A DNA stretch of 64,000 nt from Bradyrhizobium sp. AT1 (GTDB taxonomy: Bacteria > Pseudomonadota > Alphaproteobacteria > Rhizobiales > Xanthobacteraceae). The notes below the pieces were generated by a model, which saw only the letters and a list, made by a program, of their open reading frames with translations, searched no databases and was not told where the DNA came from. The stretch is taken from positions 294,053 through 358,052 of the forward strand of contig NZ_JXDL01000001.1 in assembly GCF_001590795.1 (NCBI RefSeq), written 5' to 3'. Each line of letters opens with the position of its first letter. Position 1 is the first letter of the stretch. This document shows, in pieces, positions 16,527 through 24,960 of the stretch. Made by a program: the position numbers and the translations under genes.

Positions 16527-18026
16527 ATGTCCGATGCCATCAAGGTCGGCTTCGTCCCGTTGTCATCAGCCGCCCGTGGCATCCTGGTCGTGTTCTGTGA
16601 CGACAGCCTGAAGGTCGGTCCGGCGACGGCCAAGGCGCTGGGCGGCGCCATCGAAATCGTGAAGCGCGCGGCGGCGGCCGCCGCCTTCAAAGGTAAAAGC
16701 GGAGCCGCGCTGGACATCCTGGCGCCGGAGGGGGTCAAAGCCGCCCGTCTGCTCGTGATCGGCGCCGACAAGGCAGCCAGCCTGAAGACCAACGATTTCC
16801 TCGAATTCGGTGGTGTGGCGGCGAGCAAGCTGTCCGCCGGAACTACCGCCATGACCATCATGGCGGAGCTGCCCGATGGCGCCATGACGAGCGAGCAGGC
16901 GGTTGCGATCGCCTCGGGCCTGCGCCTGCGCGCCTACAAGTTCGACCGTTACAAGACCAAGAAGAAGGACGGCGAGGAGGGCGGCACGCGCGCCGACATC
17001 TCGCTCGCGGTCGGCGATGCCAATGCTGCGAAGAAGGCGTTCACCGCGGCCGGCCACGTGGTCGACGGCGTGATCATCGCGCGCGATCTCGTCAACGAGC
17101 CGCCGAACGTGCTGTTCCCGGAAGAATTTGCGCGCCGCGCCAGCCAGCTCCGCAAGCTCGGCGTCAAGGTCGAGGTGCTCGACGTCAAGGCGATGCAGAA
17201 GCTCGGCATGGGCGCGCTGCTCGGCGTCGGCCAGGGCTCGGCACGGCCGAGCCGCACCGTGATCATGCGTTGGGAGGGCGGCAAGAAGGGCGAAGCGCCG
17301 GTCGCCTTCGTCGGCAAAGGCGTCTGCTTCGACACCGGCGGCATCTCGATCAAGCCGGCCGGCAGCATGGAGGACATGAAGGGCGACATGGGCGGCGCGG
17401 CCTGCGTCGTCGGCCTGATGCACGCGCTGGCGGCGCGCAAGGCCAAGGCCAACGTGGTCGGCGCCATCGGCCTCGTCGAGAACATGCCCGACGGCAATGC
17501 GCAGCGGCCGGGCGATATCGTCACCTCGATGTCGGGCCAGACCATCGAGATCATCAACACCGACGCGGAAGGCCGCCTCGTGCTGGCCGACGTGCTCTGG
17601 TACGTCGCCAAGAAGGTGAAGCCGAAATTCATGGTGGACCTTGCGACGCTGACCGGCGCGATCGTGGTCGCGCTCGGCACCGACCATGCCGGCATGTTCT
17701 CCAACAACGACGAGCTTGCCGAGCGCCTGCTGACGGCCGGCATCGAAACCGGGGACAAGGTCTGGCGCATGCCGCTCGGTCCCGAATACGACAAGCTGAT
17801 CGACTCCCAGTTTGCCGACATGAAGAACACTGGCGGCCGTCATGGCGGCTCGATCACCGCGGCGCAGTTCCTGCAGCGTTTCGTCGACGGCACGCCATGG
17901 GCCCATCTCGACATTGCCGGCACCGCCATGGGCGCGCCGAAGACCGACATCAACCAGAGCTGGGGCAGCGGCTATGGCGTTCGCCTGCTCGACCGGCTGG
18001 TCGCCGACCATTACGAGCGCAAATGA
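16527..18026 (+). CDS. pepA: Leucyl aminopeptidase PepA (M17)
   Basis: A 499-residue cytosolic aminopeptidase that removes N-terminal residues from peptides with two bridging metal ions. The N-terminal macro-like domain is followed by the M17 catalytic domain. Its core includes [29 protein letters not shown] and the family signature [16 protein letters not shown], which hold the metal-binding Asp, Glu and Lys residues. The start ATG has GAAGGAG seven bases upstream, which rules out the TTG five codons earlier. holC begins 7 bases after the stop, an arrangement common in Proteobacteria. Confidence 0.96.
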   Translation: MSDAIKVGFVPLSSAARGILVVFCDDSLKVGPATAKALGGAIEIVKRAAAAAAFKGKSGAALDILAPEGVKAARLLVIGADKAASLKTNDFLEFGGVAASKLSAGTTAMTIMAELPDGAMTSEQAVAIASGLRLRAYKFDRYKTKKKDGEEGGTRADISLAVGDANAAKKAFTAAGHVVDGVIIARDLVNEPPNVLFPEEFARRASQLRKLGVKVEVLDVKAMQKLGMGALLGVGQGSARPSRTVIMRWEGGKKGEAPVAFVGKGVCFDTGGISIKPAGSMEDMKGDMGGAACVVGLMHALAARKAKANVVGAIGLVENMPDGNAQRPGDIVTSMSGQTIEIINTDAEGRLVLADVLWYVAKKVKPKFMVDLATLTGAIVVALGTDHAGMFSNNDELAERLLTAGIETGDKVWRMPLGPEYDKLIDSQFADMKNTGGRHGGSITAAQFLQRFVDGTPWAHLDIAGTAMGAPKTDINQSWGSGYGVRLLDRLVADHYERK

Positions 18027-18033
18027 CCTCGCG

Positions 18034-18486
18034 ATGACCGAAGTCCTGTTCTATCATCTGCAAAACATGACGGTGGAGAACGTGTTGCCGCCGCTTCTCG
18101 AGAAATCGCTGGAGCGCGGCTGGCGCGTCGTGGTGCAGTCGACCTCGGAAGAACGGGCCGACGCGCTCGACGCCCACCTATGGACCTATCGCGACGATTC
18201 CTTCCTGCCGCACGCGACATGGCGCGTCAGCGACGCCGCCGATCAGCCGATCCTGCTGGCGATCGAGGAGGGCAATCCCAACGGTGCCCACGTCCGCTTT
18301 CTGGTCGACAACGCCGCCCTCCCGCAGGACGCGCAGGCCTATGCGCGCATGGTGCTGCTGTTCAACGGCGACGATCCCGATGCGCTCGCGCTCGCCCGCA
18401 GCGCCTGGACGGATTGCAAGGCGCAGGGATTTGATGTCACCTATTGGCAGGCCGACGAGCGGGGCCGGTGGCAGCGTCGGAATTAG
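18034..18486 (+). CDS. holC: DNA polymerase III chi subunit HolC
   Basis: A 150-residue protein starting MTEVLFYHLQNMTVENVLPP. Chi is part of the clamp-loader accessory chi-psi pair and contacts single-strand binding protein. The family core is visible: LPPLLEKSLERGWRVVVQS, DAHLWTYRDDSFLPHA and NGAHVRFLVDN. No holD (psi) gene is visible, as in most Alphaproteobacteria. The gene follows pepA by 7 bases and is almost certainly co-transcribed. Confidence 0.94.
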   Translation: MTEVLFYHLQNMTVENVLPPLLEKSLERGWRVVVQSTSEERADALDAHLWTYRDDSFLPHATWRVSDAADQPILLAIEEGNPNGAHVRFLVDNAALPQDAQAYARMVLLFNGDDPDALALARSAWTDCKAQGFDVTYWQADERGRWQRRN

Positions 18487-18612
18487 CGTCGATCGCAATT
18501 AATGATAATTTGCACTTTTCGGGCGATGCTGGCTTTGGTCACCTTCGTGCCGCAAAGTGATGTTGGGACAATCGCTTAGGGCTGGTCCTTCACGCGGGGA
18601 ATTTGGTTTATC

Positions 18613-19137
18613 GTGCGACATCAAAAGCTTCCCAGCTCGCTCATAGTTGCGTTGGCTGCAATAGCACCGCTGGTCGCGGGCTGTTCGGGCGGCACCGATC
18701 TGTTGTCGAAGGACGCCGAATGGTTCCAGAAGCCAGGCCGTCTCTTCATCAAGAACATCTCGATCGAGTCGCCGCCGTTGACCCCCGACAAGCCGGTCGG
18801 AGCTGAGGACCTCGTCAGCGCCGACGGCGCCTGTCCCGGCATGGCGCCGCCTCCCGGGCCGGCCGATGCCAATGCATCGTCGACGGCGCCGGCGCCAATG
18901 GGCGGCACGGTCGCGCTCGGCCACACCGAATGCGACGTGGTGCGCGGCATCGGCGCGCCTTCGAATGTCAATCTCTCCAGCGACGCAGGCGGCCGCCGCG
19001 TCGCCGTGGTGACGTGGACGACGGGTCCGCGTGCGGGCATCTACACCTTCACCTCCGGCCGTCTGTCCTCGATCGAGGGCAATCCCGAGCCGCAGCCGGT
19101 GCCGAAGGCGGCGAAGCCGAAGAAGAAGCACGCGTAA
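18613..19137 (+). CDS. Lipoprotein of unknown function, BamE/SmpA-like C terminus
   Basis: A 174-residue protein starting at a GTG. The signal peptide ends in a lipobox, LVAGCSG, so Cys24 or thereabouts would be lipidated. A proline/alanine-rich linker (MAPPPGPADANASSTAPAP) follows. The C-terminal 75 residues, GHTECDVVRGIGAPSNVNLS to YTFTSGRLSSIEG, resemble the small beta fold of BamE/SmpA/OmlA proteins. The tail is lysine-rich (KAAKPKKKHA), perhaps for peptidoglycan or LPS contact. Assignment to the BamE superfamily is by pattern only. Confidence 0.75.
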   Translation: MRHQKLPSSLIVALAAIAPLVAGCSGGTDLLSKDAEWFQKPGRLFIKNISIESPPLTPDKPVGAEDLVSADGACPGMAPPPGPADANASSTAPAPMGGTVALGHTECDVVRGIGAPSNVNLSSDAGGRRVAVVTWTTGPRAGIYTFTSGRLSSIEGNPEPQPVPKAAKPKKKHA

Positions 19138-19160
19138 GCTGATCGCCGCTATCGATGCAC

Positions 19161-19256
19161 ACCGTGCCCCGGCTCAGGATCCGAGTGCACGCTGACGCGT
19201 GGGTCCCGGCTCAGCAGCGCGTCATTTGATGCCGCGCCGCGTCCGGGACACGAGAG
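19161..19256. repeat. Palindromic intergenic repeat, family B
   Basis: Begins GTGCCCCGGCTCAG and ends GTCCGGGACACGAG, with internal GGGTCCCGGCTCAGCAGCGC. Shares ends and interior words with 55744-55884. It lies between the lipoprotein gene and the binding-protein gene, both on the plus strand, so it separates two transcription units. Confidence 0.65.
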
Positions 19257-19373
19257 CTCGTCTACCCGCTGCCTCGTTCGCGCTGATCGCGACACGCCTG
19301 ACGCGTCGCTTTCATGATGGCCCCACGCTTCGGAATGCGCTTTGATGGCGCCAACAACAATCCGGAGGAAACC

Positions 19374-20342
19374 ATGCGGTTCGTCACTGCTCTCGTATCG
19401 GCTCTGCTTCTGCCGCTCAGCGCGGCGCTCGCCCAGGACTATCCGACGCGAACCATCACCGTGCTGGTGCCCTACGCTGCGGGCGGGCCGACCGACACCA
19501 TCGCGCGGCTGACCGCGGCCAGCATGGCGAAATCGCTGGGACAGCAGGTCATCGTCGAGAACGCGACCGGCGCCGGCGGCACGATCGGCACGACCCGCGC
19601 CGCGCGCGCCCAGCCGGATGGCTACACGCTGCTGGTCCATCATGTCGGCATCTCGACCGCGGCGACGCTCTACCGCAATCTCAGCTACGACACCAAGACG
19701 GCGTTTGCGCCGATCGGGCTCGTGACCAACGCGCCGATGACCATCATCGCGCGTCCGGATTTTCCGGCCGACACACTCAAGGACCTCGTTGCCTACGCCC
19801 AGCAACAGGGCGACAAGCTGACCTACGCCAATGCCGGATTGGGTGCGGCGTCGCATCTGTGCGGCATGCTGTTCATGACGGCGATCCAGAAGCAGCTCAC
19901 CACGGTGCCCTACAAGGGCAATGGTCCGATCATGAACGATCTGCTCGGCAAGCAGATCGATCTCACCTGCGACCAGGCCACGAACACCACCGGCCCGATC
20001 TCGGCCAAGCAGGTCAAGGCCTATGCGGTCACCACCAAGGAGCGGCTGAAGAGCCTGCCCGATCTGCCGACGGCGGACGAGGCCGGTCTCAAAGGTTTTG
20101 AGCTCGGCGTCTGGCACGGCCTCTATGCGCCCAAGGGCACGCCGCCCGCCGTCGTTCAGAAGCTGACGGCGGCGCTGCAGGCGGCGCTGAAGGATCCGAC
20201 CTTGGTCGCGCGGTTCAACGACATCAACACCGAGCCAGTGTCGCAGGACAAGGCGACGCCCGAGGCGTTAGGCGCGATGCTGAACAGCGAGGTCGATCGC
20301 TGGGCGCCAATCATCAAGGCGGCGGGGCAGTATGCGGACTAA
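19374..20342 (+). CDS. Bug/TctC-family periplasmic solute-binding protein
   Basis: A 322-residue protein. The ATG at 19374 has GGAGG spaced 5 bases away and begins a signal peptide (MRFVTALVSALLLPLSAALAQ). An upstream in-frame ATG lacks both. The mature part follows the Bug family: YPTRTITVLVPYAAGGPTDTIARL, GAGGTIGTTRAARAQPDGYTLL and PYKGNGPIMNDLLGKQIDL. Members bind small carboxylates such as tricarboxylates, aromatic acids or nicotinate, and either feed TctAB-type carriers or act as sensors. No tctA or tctB lies nearby, so this is an orphan binding protein with unknown ligand. Confidence 0.9.
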   Translation: MRFVTALVSALLLPLSAALAQDYPTRTITVLVPYAAGGPTDTIARLTAASMAKSLGQQVIVENATGAGGTIGTTRAARAQPDGYTLLVHHVGISTAATLYRNLSYDTKTAFAPIGLVTNAPMTIIARPDFPADTLKDLVAYAQQQGDKLTYANAGLGAASHLCGMLFMTAIQKQLTTVPYKGNGPIMNDLLGKQIDLTCDQATNTTGPISAKQVKAYAVTTKERLKSLPDLPTADEAGLKGFELGVWHGLYAPKGTPPAVVQKLTAALQAALKDPTLVARFNDINTEPVSQDKATPEALGAMLNSEVDRWAPIIKAAGQYAD

Positions 20343-20433
20343 GCTAAGCCCGTAAGGCCTTATCAGTGAGCGTCTTGCGGCCAGGTAACATGTTGCCGGT
20401 ACTGTGCATGGGGTTGTATTCGAGATTTTGAAT

Positions 20434-22296
20434 CTACCCGGTGGCTGCGTCGAACTCAGTGCTCGCCTCGAGCCATTGCTCCTCCGCGCGCGCCAATGCG
20501 TCCGCCGCATTCGCGCGCGCCTTTGACAGCTGTGCGGCCTGCTTGGGATCGCGGGTAAAGATGTCGGGCAGGGAGAGGGCGGTGTCGATCTTGGCGATGA
20601 TCTCGCTGACGCGGGCGATCTCGGCTTCGGCTTCCGCAATGCGCTTCTTCAAGCCGCCGCGATTGTCCGACCTTGCGCGCTGTGGCTTCTCAGCTTGCGC
20701 GCTGCGCTCGCGCTGGGCGGGTTCGCCGTTGCGCGTGGACAGCACCAGGCGGCGGTATTCGTCGAGATCGCCGTCGTAATTGGTGACGGTGCGGTCGGCG
20801 ACGATCCAGAGCCGGTCGGCGCAGGCCTCGATCAGATAGCGATCGTGCGAGACCATGATGACAGCGCCGGGAAATTCGTTGATGGCTTCGGCCAAAGCCG
20901 CGCGGCTGTCGATGTCGAGATGGTTGGTCGGCTCGTCCAGGATGATCATGTTGGGGCCGAAGAAGGTCGCAAGACCGAGCAGCAGCCGCGCCTTCTCGCC
21001 GCCCGATAATTTGCCGACCTTGGTGTCGGCCGCCTTGCCGGAGAAGCCGATCGCGCCGGCGCGCGCCCGCACCTTGGCTTCGGGCGCATCGCCCATCAGC
21101 TTGCGCACGTGGTCGTAGGCGGAGCCATCTTCATTCAGCTCGTCGAGCTGATGCTGCGCGAAATAGGCGATCGACAGCTTGTCCGCGCGCGTCACCTTGC
21201 CGGAGAACGGCGCAAGCCGTCCGGCGAGCAGCTTGACGAGTGTCGACTTGCCGTTGCCGTTGGCGCCGAGCAGCGCGATGCGGTCGTCATTGTCGATGCG
21301 CAAGGTGACGCGGTTGAGCACGGGCGCCGCGGGATCGTAACCGACCGAGGCGTTGTCGACCGCGATGATCGGCGGCGACAGGATTTTCTCGGGAGCGGGA
21401 AAGCTGATCTCGCGCACGTCCTCGGTGACCAGTGCCGTGATCGGCTTCAGCCGCTCCAGCATTTTCACGCGAGACTGGGCCTGTCGCGCTTTCGAGGCCT
21501 TGGCCTTGAAGCGGTCGACGAAGGCCTGCAGCCGGGCGCGCTCGGCCTCCTGGCGCTTGACGGCCTTGGCATCGAGCAGCTCGCGCGCGGCGCGCTGTTC
21601 CTCGAACGAGGAGTAGCTGCCCTTGTAGAGCGTGAGCCTGCCGCGCTCCAGATGCAGGATCTGGTCGACCGAGCTTTCGAGCAGGTCGCGGTCGTGGCTG
21701 ATCACGATCACGGTGCGCGGATAATGCGCGAGGTGATCCTCCAGCCACAGCGTGCCTTCGAGGTCGAGATAGTTGGTGGGCTCGTCGAGCAGCAACAGGT
21801 CAGGGGCCGCGAACAGCGTGGCGGCGAGCGCGACGCGCATGCGCCAGCCGCCGGAGAATTCGGCGCAGGGGCGGAGCTGATCGGCGGCGGAGAAGCCGAG
21901 GCCGGAGAGGATCGCGGCGGCACGGCTCGGCGCCGAATGCGCGTCGATATCGACGAGGCGGGTCTGGATCTCGGCGATCCGGTGCGGATCGGTGGCGCTC
22001 TCCGCTTCGTGCAGGAGCGCGTCGCGTTCGAGATCGGCCTTGAGCACGACGGAGATCAGGCTCTCCGGGCCGTTCGGGGCTTCCTGGGCGAGGCTGCCGA
22101 TGCTCCAGCGCGGGGGCAGGCTCACCGAACCGTGCTCGGCCGCGAGCTCGCCGCGGATCACCTTGAACAGGGTCGACTTGCCGGTGCCGTTGCGTCCGAC
22201 CAGACCGACCCGCGAGCCGGGCGTGATCTGCACGGAACTCTGGTCGATCAGAAGGCGTCCGGCGAGGCGGATGGAGAGGTCGGTGATGACGAGCAT
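20434..22296 (-). CDS. ABC-F family ATP-binding protein
   Basis: A 620-residue soluble protein with two ATP-binding domains and no membrane segment. Domain 1 has Walker A GRNGTGKSTL and signature FSGGWRMRVALA. Domain 2 has GANGNGKSTL and LSGGEKARLLL. Between them lies the ABC-F linker, rich in Lys and Arg (RFKAKASKARQAQSRVKMLERL), which in this family reaches into the ribosomal E site. The C-terminal extension is a coiled coil (LKKRIAEAEAEIARVSEIIAKID). The likely role is ribosome-associated, of the Uup/YheS/EttA class. The exact subfamily is not assigned. Confidence 0.92.
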   Translation of the reverse strand: MLVITDLSIRLAGRLLIDQSSVQITPGSRVGLVGRNGTGKSTLFKVIRGELAAEHGSVSLPPRWSIGSLAQEAPNGPESLISVVLKADLERDALLHEAESATDPHRIAEIQTRLVDIDAHSAPSRAAAILSGLGFSAADQLRPCAEFSGGWRMRVALAATLFAAPDLLLLDEPTNYLDLEGTLWLEDHLAHYPRTVIVISHDRDLLESSVDQILHLERGRLTLYKGSYSSFEEQRAARELLDAKAVKRQEAERARLQAFVDRFKAKASKARQAQSRVKMLERLKPITALVTEDVREISFPAPEKILSPPIIAVDNASVGYDPAAPVLNRVTLRIDNDDRIALLGANGNGKSTLVKLLAGRLAPFSGKVTRADKLSIAYFAQHQLDELNEDGSAYDHVRKLMGDAPEAKVRARAGAIGFSGKAADTKVGKLSGGEKARLLLGLATFFGPNMIILDEPTNHLDIDSRAALAEAINEFPGAVIMVSHDRYLIEACADRLWIVADRTVTNYDGDLDEYRRLVLSTRNGEPAQRERSAQAEKPQRARSDNRGGLKKRIAEAEAEIARVSEIIAKIDTALSLPDIFTRDPKQAAQLSKARANAADALARAEEQWLEASTEFDAATG

Positions 22297-22350
22297 GCGG
22301 CCTTGTCACCGCAAGGCGCCTCGAACGCAACCCGTTTTTCCGGGGCCCGG

Positions 22351-22524
22351 CTAGTGCGGGTCGCGGTCGCGCCGTGCCAGCTCATTGAGGAGCTGCTCGA
22401 GATGTGTCGGGAGCCGGGTCTCGGGCCGCAGATTCTGCTGGAGCCGCTCGCCCACGGCATCGCAGATCGAACGGCTGGTGCGCCGGTCGATCTGTTCGCT
22501 GTCATTGGCAGAAAGGCCAGCCAT
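22351..22524 (-). CDS. Small conserved-looking protein, 57 aa
   Basis: A short gene starting ATG at 22524 and ending TAG at 22351, 54 bases upstream of the ABC-F start on the same strand. The product begins MAGLSANDSEQIDRRTSR and ends LLNELARRDRDPH. It is hydrophilic, with a helical segment (ICDAVGERLQQNLRPETRLP). Composition is balanced, and codon third positions are G/C-rich, as in neighbouring genes. Probably co-transcribed with the ABC-F gene. No function is recognised. Confidence 0.6.
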   Translation of the reverse strand: MAGLSANDSEQIDRRTSRSICDAVGERLQQNLRPETRLPTHLEQLLNELARRDRDPH

Positions 22525-22660
22525 CGCACAGGTTCCGTGTTCTCAAAGTAAAGACACGGTACCAAGTCATTGACCCCCAAAATGGTTTCGCCACCTCCGG
22601 GGGATCAGTGCCATTATCGTCAAAATTGCAGGGACCCCGCGATATCCGCCCAAAATGCGA

Positions 22661-22687
22661 AGCCCCGGCGGGGGGATCGCCGGGGCT
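22661..22687 (-). terminator. Hairpin terminator of the Gly/Trp-rich secreted protein gene
   Basis: A perfect 10-base stem, AGCCCCGGCG and CGCCGGGGCT, with a 7-base loop. Read on the minus strand it is followed by TTCGCATTTTGG, a weak T-rich tail. It sits 63 bases after the stop at 22750, in the right place to end that transcript. Confidence 0.65.
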
Positions 22688-22749
22688 CCTCTTGGAAGGT
22701 ACCTGTGGGGGGCGCAGATACCTCTGGGTTTAGGAAGGTGCTGTCGGGC

Positions 22750-23001
22750 TCAGTAGCAGCGGTTGATCAGCCGCCAGCGGGGTCCCCAGGGGGTCGGGAC
22801 CAGCCGGCGCACATAGCAGCCGCCATAACCGTAGGAGACGGGGGCGTAGAAGCGGGCGCCACCCCAGCGATAGCCGCCGTGCCAGCCGCCGCCATGCCAG
22901 CCCGGGCCGCCGCCATGCCAGTGCGCGGAGGCCGAGGTCGGTGCCAGCGCGGCACCCAGCGCAACCGCAGCGACAGCGGCAAGCGAAAGTTTCCTCAACA
23001 T
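22750..23001 (-). CDS. Small secreted Gly/Trp/His-rich protein
   Basis: An 83-residue protein starting MLRKLSLAAVAAVALGAAL, a Sec signal peptide ending SASA. The mature part is HWHGGGPGWHGGGWHGGY, followed by a tyrosine-rich stretch with two Cys (GCYVRRL, NRCY). GGAGATC lies just before the ATG, which decides this start over one 40 codons earlier. Similar small GWHGG-type envelope proteins are common in Bradyrhizobiaceae and have no established function. The histidines suggest metal binding, which is a guess. Confidence 0.75.
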   Translation of the reverse strand: MLRKLSLAAVAAVALGAALAPTSASAHWHGGGPGWHGGGWHGGYRWGGARFYAPVSYGYGGCYVRRLVPTPWGPRWRLINRCY

Positions 23002-23314
23002 GGTGATCTCCTCAAAACTGCCGGCGCGGGGGCAATCCGCGTCGATGGAAAGGCCGCCGAAACGGTCCGCCTGATGGTCAGGCTTTGGTTTCGATGGAAG
23101 GAGCCTAAGCCGGCAGACCAAACCAAAGCCTGAATGGAGGCTTCAGATTGGGTTCATCTGGGTGAAATTGTTGTAATCCATGCTGAACTCGCCGGCCTTG
23201 GTCCTGCGGCGAAGCGTCTGTGACGTCGTCCCGGCGGTCGCTTGCCGGATGGCAAAGGCGCCGATATAAGCCCCGCAACCCGCCAACCACCGGTTTTCTT
23301 CCAAGGACAAGATT
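23002..23314. other. Divergent intergenic region with a 14-base inverted repeat
   Basis: 313 bases between the secreted protein gene (minus) and ndk (plus). The only structure I see is a perfect inverted repeat, TCAGGCTTTGGTTT (23078-23091) with AAACCAAAGCCTGA (23120-23133), 28 bases apart and 77 bases upstream of the minus-strand start. The ndk ATG is preceded by AAGGACA. No confident promoter elements are seen. Confidence 0.5.
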
Positions 23315-23737
<423 letters not shown>

Positions 23738-23781
23738 TCCATCAGCCGTCAAGTTAAGTCGACGGGGCGAAAGGACGTATT

Positions 23782-24642
23782 GTGAACTGGCTCTGGCAGA
23801 TCTTCGATCCCGCTACGATCGGGGCATTCTTCACCCAGTTTCGCAACGAGATGGCCGAACCGACCTTCTGGATTGCGGTCGGCAAGATCATCTGGATCAA
23901 CATCCTTTTGTCCGGCGACAACGCGCTGGTGATCGCGCTCGCCTGCCGCGGCCTCTCGCCGCGACACCGGCTGTGGGGCATGATCTTCGGCGCCGGCGCG
24001 GCCGTGATGCTGCGCATCATCTTCACCGGCATCGTCGCGACGCTGATGGAGTTGCCGTATCTCAAGCTGATCGGCGGACTCGCGCTGATCGTGATCGCGG
24101 CCAAGCTTCTGGTGCCGGAGCATGACGAGGACGACGACGTCGACGCGGCCTCGCATCTGTGGCAGGCCATCCAGATCGTCGTGGTCGCCGACATCGTCAT
24201 GTCGCTCGACAACGTCATCGCGGTCGCCGCCGCCGCCAATGGTAGCGCGTCGCTTCTGGTGCTCGGCCTTGCCATCAGCGTGCCGCTGATCGTCGCCGGT
24301 GCGGCGCTGATCATGGCGCTGCTCGAAAAGCTGCCGGTGCTGGTCTGGGCCGGTGCCGCGCTGCTCGGCTGGATCGCCGGCGAGGTGATCGCGACCGACC
24401 CCGGCGTCGCGCCGAAGCTGCATACGCTGTTCGAGGGCCCGTTCGGCGCCTCGCTCGATTCGATGCTCAGTGCCTTGCGCATCCCGCCGCAATTCGGCCA
24501 TGGCGGGGCCGGCCCCGAATATTTCTGCGCCGCGCTCGGCGTCGTCGTCGTGCTGGTGGTCGGCTCCATCTGGCGCCGCCGCAGGCTGAGCGCCGCCGCG
24601 CTGGAATCGTCCGAGCGGCACGCCCGGGCGTCGGCGGAGTAA
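23782..24642 (+). CDS. TerC-family integral membrane protein (YjbE type)
   Basis: A 286-residue protein starting at a GTG 45 bases after ndk. About seven membrane helices are visible. The conserved acidic motifs of TerC proteins are present: ILLSGDNALVIALAC near residue 35 and DIVMSLDNVIAVAAA near 135, whose Asp and Asn residues probably bind metal. The loop between helices is acidic (EHDEDDDVD). Members handle metal ions, including Mn2+ efflux in some bacteria. Tellurite resistance in the family name is historical. The specific ion is not known. Confidence 0.87.
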   Translation: MNWLWQIFDPATIGAFFTQFRNEMAEPTFWIAVGKIIWINILLSGDNALVIALACRGLSPRHRLWGMIFGAGAAVMLRIIFTGIVATLMELPYLKLIGGLALIVIAAKLLVPEHDEDDDVDAASHLWQAIQIVVVADIVMSLDNVIAVAAAANGSASLLVLGLAISVPLIVAGAALIMALLEKLPVLVWAGAALLGWIAGEVIATDPGVAPKLHTLFEGPFGASLDSMLSALRIPPQFGHGGAGPEYFCAALGVVVVLVVGSIWRRRRLSAAALESSERHARASAE

Positions 24643-24648
24643 GCCGGC

Positions 24649-24960
24649 TCAATCGATCGTGCCGAGTTCCGTGACGGGTATCGTCCAGTAGACCAGCTTG
24701 GTTCCGGCGAACGAGACCCGCAGCCGATCGAGCAGGCGGCCGGCGTCACTCCCCGCCAACACCACTTGCACGACGGCCTGGTCAGCGTGGCCCTTCACGC
24801 GTTCGGCGGCCGTCAGCAATCGGACCTCGGTGCCGTGGCCGGCTCCGTGCGATGCCGTGAATCCGGAAACCAGGTCGGTCTGTTCGGCGAGATAGTCGAA
24901 CACCTCCTCGCGGAGCTGATGCGGCACGATCAGCGTGAGACAAACCGGCTGCGCGATCAT
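24649..24960 (-). CDS. DUF3240 family protein linked to RND metal efflux
   Basis: A 103-residue soluble protein starting MIAQPVCLTLIVPHQLREEVFDYL. The opening, the SGFTASHGAGHG segment and the alternating strand/helix pattern resemble a PII-like ferredoxin fold and match DUF3240. That family is usually found beside heavy-metal RND pump genes. Its ATG overlaps the pump gene stop in ATGA, so expression is coupled. A regulatory or metal-sensing role on the cytoplasmic face of the pump is inferred from context. Confidence 0.75.
   Translation of the reverse strand: MIAQPVCLTLIVPHQLREEVFDYLAEQTDLVSGFTASHGAGHGTEVRLLTAAERVKGHADQAVVQVVLAGSDAGRLLDRLRVSFAGTKLVYWTIPVTELGTID

Noticed and set aside
22661..22687. 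GC-rich hairpin considered as a small RNA or riboswitch
   Set aside because: It is a simple stem right after a stop codon, with a T-rich tail on the same strand. A terminator explains it.
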